A DNA stretch of 64,000 nt, taken from contig NZ_JANLNY010000016.1 in NCBI RefSeq assembly GCF_025465995.1, positions 43,756-107,755 of the forward strand, read 5' to 3'. Source of the DNA: Pseudomonas sp. 5P_3.1_Bac2 (GTDB taxonomy: Bacteria > Pseudomonadota > Gammaproteobacteria > Pseudomonadales > Pseudomonadaceae). This document shows positions 1 to 10,929 of the stretch, piece by piece (within the stretch, counting starts at the first letter, position 1; every line of letters starts with the position of its first letter). The notes under the pieces are model-generated. The model was not told the DNA's origin and ran no database searches. It saw only the letters and a program-made list of their open reading frames with translations. Both the position numbers and the translations under genes were made by a program.

Positions 1-1
1 C

Positions 2-883
2 GCACGCGTGCTGCGCCATGTCTCCCCGGCCTTTGCCGAAGACCCACTGCGGGTGCTGCGCGTCGCCCGCTTCGCTGCGCGCTATGCCCCGCTGGGCTTT
101 AGCGTGGCGCCGGAGACCTTAGCGCTGATGCGTCAGTTAAGTGAATCCGGCGAGCTAAACGCCCTGACTGCGGAGCGCAGTTGGAAGGAAATCTCCCGGG
201 CACTGCTGGAGCCGCGTCCGGATGTGTTTATCCAAGTGCTGCGCGACTGCGGAGCCCTCAAGCAGCTGCTACCCGAAGTCGATCAGTTATTCGGCGTGCC
301 ACAGCCGGCAGCCCACCACCCGGAAATCGACACAGGCGCCCATGTCCTCAGCGTGCTGCGCCAATGCGCCGAGCATCAGCAACCCTTGACCGTGCGTTGG
401 GCTTGCCTGCTGCATGACGTGGGCAAAGGCCTCACCCCGCAAGACCACTGGCCGCAGCATATCGCCCACGAGCACAAGGGCCTGGCGCTAATCAAAGCAA
501 TCAACCAGCGCACTAAAGCACCGAAAGACTGTCAAGAGTTGGCGCTCTTGGTTGGCGAATACCACACCCATGGCCACCGCGCCCTGGAGCTAAAAGCGCA
601 AACGCTGCTCAAGCTGTTGCAAGCCTTTGACGCCTGGCGCCGGCCACAACGCTTTGCCGAATTTATTAGCAGCTGTGAAATGGATGCCCGTGGCCGCTTG
701 GGCTTTGAACAGCGCGCCTACCCCCAAGCCGAATACCTGCGCGGCGCTCTGCAAGCCACCCTGGGGGTCACCATACAACCTCTGTTAGAGCGCGGACTGA
801 CCGGCGCCGAGCTCGGCCAGGGCTTGCAGAAACTGCGCTTGCAGGCATTAGAGAACTACCGTGAGGAACAACGTGACACATAG
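2..883 (+). CDS. cca: CCA-adding enzyme (tRNA nucleotidyltransferase), 5' truncated by window edge
   Basis: The reading frame is open from the window edge, so only the C-terminal ~293 residues of an enzyme usually ~410 long are present. It adds or repairs the CCA end of tRNAs. Visible are the end of the nucleotidyltransferase head (a [18 protein letters not shown] stretch typical of class II poly(A)-polymerase-like enzymes) and an HD phosphohydrolase domain with LLHDVGKG near base 410-430, which marks the gammaproteobacterial HD-containing type. It stops at TAG 881-883. The catalytic head with its DxD pair lies outside the window. Confidence 0.93.
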   Translation, partial: ARVLRHVSPAFAEDPLRVLRVARFAARYAPLGFSVAPETLALMRQLSESGELNALTAERSWKEISRALLEPRPDVFIQVLRDCGALKQLLPEVDQLFGVPQPAAHHPEIDTGAHVLSVLRQCAEHQQPLTVRWACLLHDVGKGLTPQDHWPQHIAHEHKGLALIKAINQRTKAPKDCQELALLVGEYHTHGHRALELKAQTLLKLLQAFDAWRRPQRFAEFISSCEMDARGRLGFEQRAYPQAEYLRGALQATLGVTIQPLLERGLTGAELGQGLQKLRLQALENYREEQRDT

Positions 884-1049
884 TTGATCTGATCCAGTGC
901 TGATAGGCTGTAGCCCTTAAAGCACTGGCAGCAAACATATTTATGGCGCCAGAAATCCTATTCCCCCGTCTGGGCTCCCGAAATTTTTTAAATCTGCTTT
1001 TATTAGAGAAGAACCTGGCTCTCTGACTGCCAGCGCATGTGAATCGACC

Positions 1050-1640
1050 ATGATGACCGGCCTCGACGGAGACCTTACCTTGCCCCCCATACGCTTCTTG
1101 GCACAGCGCCTTGTGAGTCTTCTGTTGGCCGCTGGTTTGTGCAGTAGCGCCATGGCGCAGGTTGCCGACACCGAACACAACCGTGCCTTACAGCGGGAAA
1201 GCAATGTCGCCAACGTGGTGCACGGCATCCTCAACTATGCACGCTGGCCACAAACGCCGCGACCGCTCAACCTGTGCATCGTCGCGCCGACCGAGTACGC
1301 CGACCTGCTCTGGCAACAGCCGAAGATGTCCTCGGCTTACCAGATCCACGTCAAACGCCTGCTGGTAGACAACCCTAAGCTGGAAAGCGAATGCCAGGCT
1401 ATTTACATCGGCGTGATGGAGCCACAACAACGCCGGCTACTATTCAGCCAACTGATTGGCAAACCGGTTCTGAGCATCAGTGAGTCCAGCCAAGGCTGTA
1501 ACGAAGGCAGCTTGTTTTGCCTGAATATCCGCGACGAGCACGTCGGCTTTAAAGTCAACCTAGACGCCGTCGCCCGCAGCGGCGTGCGCATCCATCCTAA
1601 CGTGCTGCAACTGGGACAGCGCGCAGGATCACAGCCATGA
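1050..1640 (+). CDS. yfiR: YfiR, periplasmic repressor of the diguanylate cyclase YfiN
   Basis: 196 codons from ATG 1050; a TTG at 1080 has a better ribosome site (GGAGA at 1068-1072) and gives a cleaner signal peptide ending AMA|QV, so the true start may be 1080. YfiR (DUF4154 family) binds the periplasmic part of YfiN and keeps it inactive until redox or envelope stress. Four cysteines are present (in NLCIV, ESECQ and the QGC...LFC pair), matching the two disulfides known for the P. aeruginosa protein. Its stop overlaps the yfiN start (ATGA at 1637-1640), the usual yfiRNB coupling. Confidence 0.88.
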   Translation: MMTGLDGDLTLPPIRFLAQRLVSLLLAAGLCSSAMAQVADTEHNRALQRESNVANVVHGILNYARWPQTPRPLNLCIVAPTEYADLLWQQPKMSSAYQIHVKRLLVDNPKLESECQAIYIGVMEPQQRRLLFSQLIGKPVLSISESSQGCNEGSLFCLNIRDEHVGFKVNLDAVARSGVRIHPNVLQLGQRAGSQP

Positions 1641-2896
1641 ATCGCCGCAAAAGCGCGCACACCTCACGCCGACCCAGCCTGCGTGGCATGCTGCAGCGTA
1701 CCCACTTACGCTTAGCGCTCTTGGCCATGGGTCTGACCAGCCTGCCGCTGGCGCTGATCAGTCTGCTGGCGCTGAGCACTTACGCCAGTCAGAACCTGCA
1801 ACTGACCGCCCGCTCCACTGCTTACGCCCTTGAGGCTGCCGTGGTGTTCAAGGACCGCGAAGCGATCCACGAGGCCATTGAGCATTTGCTGCACACTGAA
1901 GACATCGCCCGCGTCGCCGTGTACGACGCCCAAGGCACCCTGCTGGCCAGCCGGCAGAACAATCAACGGCATCTGATGGGGCAGGTCGAAAAGTTCATCG
2001 CCAATGCCTTAATGCCCAATGACTTTATCGCCACGATCAGCGACAACGGTCAGCTGCTAGGCACTCTGCAGCTCTGCGGACAAGGGCGGACTCTACTGCG
2101 CTACTTACTGAGCGGCTTGTTGGCGCTGCTGGCCAGCCTTGGCCTCACCAGCCTTGGGGTGATCTATGGCTCGCGGCGCATGCAACGGGCGATTACCCAG
2201 CCACTCGGCGACCTGTCGCAAGTGGCCCACAACATCTCGATGGATCGCACCTTTAATCAACGCGTGCCGGCGCCGCAGATTGCCGAGTTTCACGAGCTGG
2301 CCTACGACTTCAACGCCCTGCTCGATCAGCTCGAAGCCTGGCAGCATCAGTTGCAGCACGAGAACGCTTCGCTCGCCCACCAGGCCAGCCATGACGGCCT
2401 CACCGGCCTGCCTAACCGGGCGTTTTTTGAGTCGCGTCTATTGCGCGCCATGCGTGAGGCCCGCGACGGCAACAGCCACTTGGCCGTACTGTATATGGAC
2501 AGCAACAAGTTCAAGGACATTAACGACCGCTTAGGCCATGCCGCCGGCGATGCCGTGCTGGTCGCCATCGCCCAACGTCTGCAAGCACAACTGCGCGAGG
2601 ACGACATCGTCGCGCGCTTGGGCGGCGACGAATTTGCCGTGTTGCTCAAGCCTATTTACAGCGAGAGCGATGCATTGAGCATTGCCGACAAAATCATCGA
2701 CAACATGCAACTCCCCATCACTCTGCCGGATGGCAGCGACATCATCACCTCACTGAGCATCGGCATTGCCCTCTACCCCGAACATGCCGACAGCCCCGAC
2801 GCCCTTGTCCACGAGGCGGATGTCGCGATGTACCAGGCGAAACGTAACCACTGCGGCCCGACCATGGCCAAAACCCGCTGCGCCGACGCGGAGTAA
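1637..2896 (+). CDS. yfiN: YfiN (TpbB), membrane diguanylate cyclase
   Basis: 419 residues. Makes c-di-GMP from two GTP at the inner membrane. Order: N-terminal transmembrane helix (about residues 30-55), a periplasmic sensor segment, a second helix (about 155-180), a HAMP linker and a GGDEF domain. The signature is intact (RLGGDEFAVL), and an RxxD motif (REDD) sits five residues before GGDEF where an inhibitory site would be. Translationally coupled to yfiR and followed 67 bp later by yfiB. The trio controls adhesion and biofilm in pseudomonads; here it is inserted between cca and folK. Confidence 0.92.
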   Translation: MNRRKSAHTSRRPSLRGMLQRTHLRLALLAMGLTSLPLALISLLALSTYASQNLQLTARSTAYALEAAVVFKDREAIHEAIEHLLHTEDIARVAVYDAQGTLLASRQNNQRHLMGQVEKFIANALMPNDFIATISDNGQLLGTLQLCGQGRTLLRYLLSGLLALLASLGLTSLGVIYGSRRMQRAITQPLGDLSQVAHNISMDRTFNQRVPAPQIAEFHELAYDFNALLDQLEAWQHQLQHENASLAHQASHDGLTGLPNRAFFESRLLRAMREARDGNSHLAVLYMDSNKFKDINDRLGHAAGDAVLVAIAQRLQAQLREDDIVARLGGDEFAVLLKPIYSESDALSIADKIIDNMQLPITLPDGSDIITSLSIGIALYPEHADSPDALVHEADVAMYQAKRNHCGPTMAKTRCADAE

Positions 2897-2963
2897 CCCA
2901 GCACAGCAGCAGTCCCCGCACGCAGCACGACTAAACACGCAGCACTAAATAGGGAGATTTATT

Positions 2964-3455
2964 TTGCGCAGCATGATCCACACCTTACTGGCCAGCCTGC
3001 TGGCTATCCTGCTCCTGAGCGGCTGTCAAAGCACGCCCCCCAAAGCCCTGACGGCAGAGCAGGTGCAGCTGTTGCAAAACAATGGCTTTCATTTAACCGA
3101 TGAAGGCTGGGAGCTGAACATGTCGACCAAGGTGCTGTTCGCCTTTGACTCGCCACAACTCAACAGTGAGATCACCAGCCAGATCACCCAGATCACCCAA
3201 GCACTGCTCAATGTCGGGATAGTTGGGGTCCTGCTCGAAGGCCACACAGACAGCAGCGGCAGCGAGTCCTATAACGAACAACTGTCGCTACAGCGGGCCA
3301 ATAGCGTGGCCGACGTGATGGTTAGCGCCGGCATGCAGCGCGACCTGATTGCCACCCGTGGCGCCGGCTCAAGCAAACCTATCTTCAGCAACAACACCCC
3401 CGAGGGCCGCAGTGAAAACCGCCGGGTGGCGATTATCATCAGTACCGAGCACTAG
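2964..3455 (+). CDS. yfiB: YfiB, OmpA-like outer-membrane lipoprotein
   Basis: 163 residues with a TTG start at 2964; AGGGAG at 2951-2956 is correctly spaced for it and too far from the ATG at 2973. A signal peptide ends in the lipobox LLSGC, so Cys is lipidated. The C-terminal half is an OmpA/Pal peptidoglycan-binding domain (GHTDSSGSESYNEQLSLQRA and RGAGSSKPIFSNNT... GRSENRRV). In the Yfi system it sequesters YfiR at the outer membrane and so releases YfiN. Last gene of the yfiRNB operon. Confidence 0.9.
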   Translation: MRSMIHTLLASLLAILLLSGCQSTPPKALTAEQVQLLQNNGFHLTDEGWELNMSTKVLFAFDSPQLNSEITSQITQITQALLNVGIVGVLLEGHTDSSGSESYNEQLSLQRANSVADVMVSAGMQRDLIATRGAGSSKPIFSNNTPEGRSENRRVAIIISTEH

Positions 3456-3991
3456 CCCGTAACCGGATAAGCCGCTAACAGCTGGGCGCTGGTTAGTTGC
3501 TGACCCGCCCAACTGAAGCTCACTGGCCATAGTTGCTGATCGATTTGCGTCTCGCTCCAGAGTTTTGCAAAAGACTGCTGGACGCCAGGATGCACCTGCT
3601 GCGGCAACAGCAGCGACAGCGGCCAGAGGACAAAGGCGTTCTTGAGAATTTCCGCCCGCGGCAGAATCAGCCCATCGAAGTTGCCGACCAGATCGCCATA
3701 CAGCAACACATCGATATCCAGGGGCAAGCCCTTACGCTGCGGGGCATAACGGCCGTTATCCGCCTCGATAAACTTCAAGCGGCGGTCCAGCTCGCCCAAG
3801 GGCAATTGGGTAAATCCGGCCACCACCAGGTTGAAAAACGGCCCGCTCTTGATACCGACCGGCAAGCTTTCAAAGACCGCCGAGCAGCGCATATCGCTGA
3901 GCAATTCAGCCAGCGCATCAAGCCCCGCGCACAGGTGCTGCTCGCGCTCGATATTGCTGCCCAGGCCCAGCACTACAGGTGTTAGCGACAT
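3452..3991 (-). CDS. folK: 2-amino-4-hydroxy-6-hydroxymethyldihydropteridine pyrophosphokinase
   Basis: 179 residues. Transfers pyrophosphate from ATP to 6-hydroxymethyl-dihydropterin in folate synthesis. Family marks are GLGSNIEREQHL at the N-terminus and LPLDIDVLLYGD in the middle, both HPPK signatures. Its ATG (3991-3989) lies inside the end of folB (overlap 10 bp), so the two are translationally coupled. Its 3' end overlaps the end of yfiB on the other strand by 4 bp (convergent). Confidence 0.92.
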   Translation of the reverse strand: MSLTPVVLGLGSNIEREQHLCAGLDALAELLSDMRCSAVFESLPVGIKSGPFFNLVVAGFTQLPLGELDRRLKFIEADNGRYAPQRKGLPLDIDVLLYGDLVGNFDGLILPRAEILKNAFVLWPLSLLLPQQVHPGVQQSFAKLWSETQIDQQLWPVSFSWAGQQLTSAQLLAAYPVTG

Positions 3992-4338
3992 CCGCGCTCA
4001 ATCTCCACGCCAACCCCGCCGCTCGCAGCCGCAACCGCGCCGGGCTTGGTCAACTTAAGGCGTACCCAAGGGATATTGAACTCAGCCATCAACAGCTCGA
4101 CCAAGCGCTCGGCGAAGGTTTCCACCAAAATAAACTGCGCATCACTGGCAAAAGCCTGAATGCGTTGCGACACGGCGGCGTAATCCAGCGCTTTGGCCAG
4201 GTCATCCGTGGCCGCTGCCGGGCGGTTATCCCAGCCGAAGGCCAGGTCCAGGCGCAAACATTGGCGAATGGTCCGCTCCCAGTCGTAGGCACCAATCACC
4301 GTATCGACTTCCAGACCTTCGATAAAAACTGTGTCCAA
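3982..4338 (-). CDS. folB: Dihydroneopterin aldolase
   Basis: 118 residues from a TTG start at 4338-4336, preceded by GGAG seven bases upstream. The upstream in-frame ATG at 4392 would add 18 residues unlike the family, whose proteins begin at the DTVFIEGLEVDTVIGAYDWER region. Catalyses dihydroneopterin to 6-hydroxymethyl-dihydropterin, the step just before FolK. Divergent from plsY, 90 bp away. Confidence 0.9.
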   Translation of the reverse strand: MDTVFIEGLEVDTVIGAYDWERTIRQCLRLDLAFGWDNRPAAATDDLAKALDYAAVSQRIQAFASDAQFILVETFAERLVELLMAEFNIPWVRLKLTKPGAVAAASGGVGVEIERGCR

Positions 4339-4428
4339 GCATGCTCTCCGTGGCACGACAAGGCTGTCGTACCTAGTTAGAATCTGGGCCATCTGCCCGT
4401 AACGGGCTCCCTTGCCCGGGATGGAACC

Positions 4429-4998
4429 ATGTTTTGGCTGCTGGTACTGCTCGCCTACCTGCTCGGCTCACTGTCCTTTGCCATCGTCCTCAGCCGTTGG
4501 GTCGGCGGCCCCGATCCACGCGCCACGGGTTCCGGCAATCCCGGTGCGACCAATATGCTCAGGGTCGCCGGCAAACGTCTGGCCATTCTCACCCTGTTGG
4601 GCGACTTGCTCAAAGGCGTAGTGCCGATTTTCATCGCCAAACTGCTTGGCTTAACCCTGCAACAACAAGCCTGGGTTGGCCTCGCGGCGGTAATCGGACA
4701 CCTCTACCCGCTGTACTTTAACTTCCGCGGCGGCAAGGGCGTGGCGACGGCGGCCGGCATGCTGCTGGGCTTGTATCCACCGGCGGCACTCCTGGCCCTG
4801 AGCAGCTGGCTGCTGACCTTTGTCCTGACCCGCACCAGCTCCCTCGCCGCCCTAATCGCCACGCCACTGACCTTACCGCTGCTGGCCTGGCAACAACCGG
4901 CGGCCTTGCTGCCGGTGTGCGTACTGACGGGGCTGATCGTCTGGCGTCATCGCGGCAATTTACGCGATCTGTTTGCCGGTCGTGAGCGACATTTCTGA
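4429..4998 (+). CDS. plsY: Acyl-phosphate:glycerol-3-phosphate acyltransferase
   Basis: 189 residues, nearly all membrane-embedded. First acylation of phospholipid synthesis, using acyl-phosphate. The three PlsY motifs are visible: [11 protein letters not shown] (about residues 36-46), [11 protein letters not shown] (about 100-110) and a C-terminal [15 protein letters not shown] stretch. GGGATGGA-like ribosome site just before ATG 4429. Convergent with tsaD, ending 19 bp from its stop. Confidence 0.93.
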   Translation: MFWLLVLLAYLLGSLSFAIVLSRWVGGPDPRATGSGNPGATNMLRVAGKRLAILTLLGDLLKGVVPIFIAKLLGLTLQQQAWVGLAAVIGHLYPLYFNFRGGKGVATAAGMLLGLYPPAALLALSSWLLTFVLTRTSSLAALIATPLTLPLLAWQQPAALLPVCVLTGLIVWRHRGNLRDLFAGRERHF

Positions 4999-5017
4999 AT
5001 CCCCGGCCTGAGCCGCG

Positions 5018-6043
5018 CTATAGCGCCGGCAACTGCTCCATCGGCCAGCGCGCCTGCACCTTAATCGCCAGATCATCATGCTGACCGGCTAGTAAACGCT
5101 GACAACCGGCATAAGCGATCATCGCGCCATTATCGGTACAAAACGCCGGACGGGCATAAAACACCTGGCCCTTAAACTCACCGAGCATGTGTTCCAGAGA
5201 CTGGCGCAACGCCTGATTGGCACTGACCCCACCGGCAATCACCAGACTGTTCAGCCCGGTTTGTTTCAGGGCACGGCGACACTTGATGGTCAGCGTGTCG
5301 ACCACCGCCTGCTGGAACGCCAGGGCGATATCGCAGCGGGTTTGCTCGCTGTTATCGCCTGCCGCCTGACAGGCCTGCCAGGTATTGAGGGTGAAAGTTT
5401 TCAAGCCGCTGAAACTGAACTCCAACCCCGGACGATCAGTCATCGGCCGCGGGAATTTAAATCGCCCTGGCGTCCCCTGCTGCGCCAGTCGCGCAATCTC
5501 CGGGCCGCCTGGATACTGCAAGCCCATGAGTTTGGCGGTCTTGTCGAAGGCCTCACCAGCGGCGTCGTCCAACGACTCGCCCAGCAACTGGTATTGTCCA
5601 ATCCCATCGACCCGCACCAACTGGGTATGGCCGCCGGACACGAGCAAGGCGACAAACGGAAACGCCGGCGGCTGCTCTTCCAGCATCGGCGCCAGTAGGT
5701 GGCCTTCCATGTGGTGTACGCCAAGGGCTGGAATATCCCAGGCCAGGGCCAGAGCCTGGGCGCAAGAAGCGCCAACCAACAACGCACCGACCAGACCGGG
5801 ACCGGCGGTATAGGCCAGGGCATCGATGTCGGCCGGGGTGCAGTGAGCTTCGGCCAAAACCTGGCGAATCAGCGGCAACATGCGTTTAACGTGATCCCGC
5901 GAGGCCAGCTCCGGCACCACACCGCCATACACGCGGTGCAGATCAATCTGGCTAAACAGCGCGTCAGCCAACAGGCCGCGCTCGCTGTCATAAAGCGCGA
6001 CACCGGTCTCGTCGCAAGAGGTTTCTAATCCCAGAACCAGCAT
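5018..6043 (-). CDS. tsaD: tRNA N6-adenosine threonylcarbamoyltransferase
   Basis: 341 residues from ATG 6043, which starts the conserved [14 protein letters not shown]; the open frame runs 15 codons further upstream without family similarity. TsaD transfers threonylcarbamoyl to A37 of ANN-decoding tRNAs with TsaB/TsaE. The metal-binding HMEGH and the SGGHTQLV motif of the ASKHA fold are present. Divergent from rpsU across a ~200 bp region, the usual gamma-proteobacterial arrangement. Confidence 0.95.
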   Translation of the reverse strand: MLVLGLETSCDETGVALYDSERGLLADALFSQIDLHRVYGGVVPELASRDHVKRMLPLIRQVLAEAHCTPADIDALAYTAGPGLVGALLVGASCAQALALAWDIPALGVHHMEGHLLAPMLEEQPPAFPFVALLVSGGHTQLVRVDGIGQYQLLGESLDDAAGEAFDKTAKLMGLQYPGGPEIARLAQQGTPGRFKFPRPMTDRPGLEFSFSGLKTFTLNTWQACQAAGDNSEQTRCDIALAFQQAVVDTLTIKCRRALKQTGLNSLVIAGGVSANQALRQSLEHMLGEFKGQVFYARPAFCTDNGAMIAYAGCQRLLAGQHDDLAIKVQARWPMEQLPAL

Positions 6044-6136
6044 GGGCAGTGCCTTCGTAATAGTGTGTGCATCAGCAAAGGCGCGCATGATAATGGCCGC
6101 TGGCAGTGCCCGGCCAGCGCTTTTCGATCACAGGCT

Positions 6137-6165
6137 TTGCATTCCTCGCCGCGAGGCGGTAACAT
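6137..6165 (+). promoter_or_regulatory. Sigma-70 promoter of rpsU-dnaG-rpoD
   Basis: TTGCAT (6137-6142) and TAACAT (6160-6165) separated by exactly 17 bases, about 85 bases before the rpsU start, in the tsaD/rpsU divergent region. It reads toward rpsU. Confidence 0.6.
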
Positions 6166-6248
6166 CCGCAACCCTTAAAAACCTACGTTCTCCAGCGCCA
6201 TTTGCCAGGAGTAACGTTACCCCCGGTCAAGAAAAAGGTACGCCCTGG

Positions 6249-6464
6249 ATGCCAGCCGTCAAAGTTAAAGAGAACGAACCCTTCGACGTAGCTCTGCGTC
6301 GTTTCAAGCGCTCCTGCGAAAAAGCCGGTGTTCTGGCTGAAGTTCGCAGCCGTGAATTCTACGAGAAGCCAACTGCTGAGCGTAAGCGTAAAGCTGCTGC
6401 TGCAGTTAAGCGTCACGCTAAGAAAGTGCAGCGCGAGCAGCGCCGCAGCGTGCGCCTGTACTAA
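6249..6464 (+). CDS. rpsU: 30S ribosomal protein S21
   Basis: 71 residues beginning [19 protein letters not shown] and ending in the basic ...QRRSVRLY tail, the full S21 length. The open frame extends upstream to 6042 but only the last 71 codons are S21. S21 helps base-pairing of the 16S 3' end with mRNA. First gene of the macromolecular-synthesis operon, separated from dnaG by two stem-loops that probably let only part of the transcripts continue. Confidence 0.96.
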   Translation: MPAVKVKENEPFDVALRRFKRSCEKAGVLAEVRSREFYEKPTAERKRKAAAAVKRHAKKVQREQRRSVRLY

Positions 6465-6506
6465 TCACGGGCCTTAGCCTGCTCGATTAGCTACATGCAA
6501 CGCTTG

Positions 6507-6534
6507 AACCCGGCTCCGGCCGGGTTTCGCTTTT
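6507..6534 (+). terminator. Stem-loop after rpsU (first)
   Basis: AACCCGGC-tccg-GCCGGGTT followed by TCGCTTTT. An 8-bp GC-rich stem with a four-base loop, 43 bp after the rpsU stop; likely a partial terminator giving more rpsU than dnaG/rpoD mRNA. Confidence 0.75.
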
Positions 6535-6579
6535 AGACTCCGCGTCACCCTCGGGTGATGATCGGAGTCTTTTAGTTTT
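6535..6579 (+). terminator. Stem-loop after rpsU (second)
   Basis: Outer stem AGACTCCG (6535-6542) with CGGAGTCT (6563-6570), inner stem TCACCC/GGGTGA, then TTTTAGTTTTT. Tandem with the previous stem-loop; together they sit between rpsU and dnaG, where E. coli also has an internal terminator and an RNA-processing site. Confidence 0.75.
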
Positions 6580-6626
6580 TGCTGATCCCTGTTCTGCCTG
6601 CGCGCATAACAGTATCCTGAGGCGCT

Positions 6627-8621
6627 ATGGCCGGCCTGATCCCACAGTCTTTTATCGATGACTTGCTCAACCGCACCGACATCGTCGACGTGGTGGCCTC
6701 GCGCATCCAGCTGAAAAAAGCTGGCAAGAACTACACCGCCTGCTGCCCCTTCCATAAAGAAAAGACCCCATCGTTTAGCGTCAGCCCCGACAAACAGTTC
6801 TATTACTGCTTTGGTTGCGGCGCCGGCGGTAACGCCCTGGGCTTCGTGATGGACCACGACCAACTGGACTTCCCCCAGGCGGTCGAGGACTTAGCCAAGC
6901 GCGCCGGCATGGAAGTGCCGCGCGAAGAAGGCGGGCGCAACAACAAACCGCGCCAGCCCACCGACTCACCGCTGTATCCGCTGCTCAACGCCGCCGCCGA
7001 GTACTACAAGCAAGCCCTAAAGAGCCACCCCCAGCGCAAAGCCGCCGTGGACTACCTCAAGGGTCGCGGCCTGTCCGGGGAAATCGCCCGCGACTTCAGC
7101 ATGGGCTTCGCCCCACCAGGCTGGGACAACCTGCACAAGCACCTGGGCAGCGACAGCCTGCAGCAAAAAGCCATGATCGATGCCGGCCTGCTGGTGGAAA
7201 ACGCCGAGAGCGGCAAGCGCTACGACCGCTTCCGCGACCGCATCATGTTCCCCATCCGCGACAGTCGCGGGCGAGTCATCGCCTTTGGCGGACGAGTGCT
7301 GGGCGACGAAAAGCCCAAATACCTCAACTCGCCGGAAACCCCGGTGTTTCATAAGGGCCAGGAACTCTACGGGCTGTTCGAGGCGCGTAAGCACAACCGC
7401 AACCTGGATGAAATCATGGTGGTGGAGGGCTATATGGACGTTATCGCCCTGGCCCAACAAGGCTTGCGCAACGCCGTCGCCACCCTCGGCACCGCCACCA
7501 GTGAAGAACACCTTAAACGCCTGTTCCGCCTGGTGCCGAGCGTGCTGTTCTGCTTCGACGGCGACACCGCTGGGCGCAACGCCGCCTGGCGCGCCCTTGA
7601 GGCGACCCTGCCGAACCTGCAAGACGGCCGCCGCGCGCGCTTTTTGTTCCTGCCCGACGGCGAAGACCCGGACACCCTTGTACGCAGCGAAGGCACCGAA
7701 GCCTTCCGCGCCCGCATCAACCAGCGCGCGCAACCGCTGGCTGATTATTTCTTCCAGCAACTGAGCGAAGAGGCCGACCCGCGCTCACTGGAAGGCAAAG
7801 CGCACCTGATGACCCTGGCCGCACCGCTGATCGACAAGATCCCCGGCAACAACCTACGCACCCTGATGCGCCAGCGCCTAAGCGAGATCACCGGCCTGAA
7901 TAGCGAGAGCTTAAGCCCGCCGCCCAATCCGCCACGCAGCACCCCGGCCAGCCCAAGCAACCAGGCACCGGGCAGCGATTACCCGGACTACAGCGACATC
8001 CCGGACAGCGCCTATTACGACGCAGAACCCGTACCCCACGACTACGAACACCTCAATCCGGCGCCCGAGGCGTATTTTCAGCCCAGCGGTGGTAAAGCCG
8101 AAAAAGGCGCCTGGAAGAAAGACGGCAAAAACTGGCGCAAGAAAGGCCAAGGCGACTTCAGCCCCCGCCAACCGCGCACCGCCGTTAGCGTTGAGTCGCC
8201 CCACTTAAGCGCCCTGCGCACCCTACTGCATCACCCACAATTGGCGCAGAAGGTCGAGGATGTCAGCCATTTCGCCGGTGAAGACGACACCTACGCCCAG
8301 CTACTGGTCGCCCTGCTTGGCGCTCTGCAAAAGAATCCCAAGCTGCGCTCCCTGCAATTGATCGCCCGCTGGCACGGCACCGAACAAGGCCGCCTATTAA
8401 AAGCGTTGGCGGAAAAAGAATGGCTGATTTCGGCGGATAACCTTGAACAACAGTTTTTCGACACTATAAATAGTCTTGTCGCCCGCCAACGCGAACGCAG
8501 CCTGGAACATTTGCTGCTCAAAGCCCGTCAAAGTGAGCTAAGCGCAGAAGAGAAAGATCAACTGCGAAGCCTACTAAGCCGAACGACCGCGCCGGAAATC
8601 CCGAGCCCAACTGGCGCTTAG
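6627..8621 (+). CDS. dnaG: DNA primase
   Basis: 664 residues. Makes RNA primers for replication. CHC2 zinc finger at residues ~35-65 (CCPFHKEKTPSF ... YYCFGCG), then the RNA-polymerase/TOPRIM domain with VVEGYMDVIAL (~residue 263) and the FCFDGDTAGRNAAWRA motif, and a C-terminal DnaB-binding helical domain after a long Pro/Tyr-rich linker (~residues 430-525). Middle gene of rpsU-dnaG-rpoD. Confidence 0.97.
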   Translation: MAGLIPQSFIDDLLNRTDIVDVVASRIQLKKAGKNYTACCPFHKEKTPSFSVSPDKQFYYCFGCGAGGNALGFVMDHDQLDFPQAVEDLAKRAGMEVPREEGGRNNKPRQPTDSPLYPLLNAAAEYYKQALKSHPQRKAAVDYLKGRGLSGEIARDFSMGFAPPGWDNLHKHLGSDSLQQKAMIDAGLLVENAESGKRYDRFRDRIMFPIRDSRGRVIAFGGRVLGDEKPKYLNSPETPVFHKGQELYGLFEARKHNRNLDEIMVVEGYMDVIALAQQGLRNAVATLGTATSEEHLKRLFRLVPSVLFCFDGDTAGRNAAWRALEATLPNLQDGRRARFLFLPDGEDPDTLVRSEGTEAFRARINQRAQPLADYFFQQLSEEADPRSLEGKAHLMTLAAPLIDKIPGNNLRTLMRQRLSEITGLNSESLSPPPNPPRSTPASPSNQAPGSDYPDYSDIPDSAYYDAEPVPHDYEHLNPAPEAYFQPSGGKAEKGAWKKDGKNWRKKGQGDFSPRQPRTAVSVESPHLSALRTLLHHPQLAQKVEDVSHFAGEDDTYAQLLVALLGALQKNPKLRSLQLIARWHGTEQGRLLKALAEKEWLISADNLEQQFFDTINSLVARQRERSLEHLLLKARQSELSAEEKDQLRSLLSRTTAPEIPSPTGA

Positions 8622-8635
8622 GAGTATATCTAGGG

Positions 8636-8641
8636 TATAAT
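8636..8641 (+). promoter_or_regulatory. -10 box of an internal rpoD promoter
   Basis: A perfect TATAAT in the 67-bp dnaG-rpoD gap, 47 bases before the rpoD start. No convincing -35 is visible at 16-18 bp, so an extended or activated promoter is possible. It would let rpoD be expressed apart from rpsU/dnaG. Confidence 0.5.
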
Positions 8642-8688
8642 CCGCGGCTTGTTTTTTGCCCGCCAAGACCTTCAGTGGATAGGGTGTT

Positions 8689-10536
<1,848 letters not shown>

Positions 10537-10549
10537 TACCAAACCCCCC

Positions 10550-10577
10550 GGCCCTGCCGGGGGTTTTGCTTTAAGGC
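10550..10577 (+). terminator. Rho-independent terminator of rpoD
   Basis: AAACCCCCCGGC-cct-GCCGGGGGTTTT, a near-perfect stem (one bulged C) starting 14 bases after the rpoD stop and ending in a T run. Confidence 0.88.
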
Positions 10578-10705
10578 AATCGACTTACCCCCCCTCCCGC
10601 ACTCCCCTCACCCTCCCGCCACAGCCAGGCAGTCAAAATCGGCTTCAGTGAGCCCATAAACCACTCAGCAAACAGCCAGAACTCCAACCCGATCAACGCT
10701 TTAGC

Positions 10706-10734
10706 TTGGCGCTAAACGTGGCACTGGTTATACT
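10706..10734 (+). promoter_or_regulatory. Promoter of tRNA-Ile2
   Basis: TTGGCG (10706-10711), a 17-base spacer and TATACT (10729-10734), 13 bases before the mature tRNA 5' end. Confidence 0.7.
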
Positions 10735-10747
10735 CGCCCGGCATTTA

Positions 10748-10824
10748 GGGCCTATAGCTCAGTTGGTTAGAGCAGAGGACTCATAATCCTTTGGTCCACG
10801 GTTCGAGTCCGTGTGGGCCCACCA
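10748..10824 (+). tRNA. tRNA-Ile2 (anticodon CAU, lysidine-modified)
   Basis: 77 nt with encoded CCA, cloverleaf GGGCCTA ... anticodon loop CTCATAA ... TTCGAGTCC T-arm ... TGGGCCCACCA. The CAU anticodon could mean Met, but the acceptor stem has C4-G69 and C5-G68, the pairs recognised by the lysidine synthetase TilS, and the variable region TTTGGTC resembles E. coli ileX, so isoleucine (AUA decoding) is more likely. Its 3' half is duplicated at 15058-15109: it is the integration site of the island that follows. Confidence 0.88.
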
Positions 10825-10830
10825 TATAAA
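10779..10830. repeat. Left attachment repeat (attL), inside the tRNA 3' half
   Basis: 52 bp from the anticodon stem through CCA and the following TATAAA. The same 52 bp recur at 15058-15109 with a single mismatch (A at 10806, T at 15085). Direct repeats of a tRNA 3' end are the classical mark of tyrosine-integrase islands. Confidence 0.88.
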
Positions 10831-10836
10831 CCAAGG

Positions 10837-10853
10837 GCTGCAGCAATGCTGCA
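10837..10853 (+). other. Short stem-loop just after the tRNA
   Basis: An inverted repeat GCTGCAG..CTGCAG followed by TTTCG, supplied by the island side; possibly the replacement terminator of the interrupted tRNA unit. Confidence 0.35.
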
Positions 10854-10929
10854 GTTTCGAGAGGGGGTTTGGGAATGCCTCCGAGGTACAGTTTCGGCAC
10901 AGTCCATGCCGATGTCTTCGGAGAACAGC

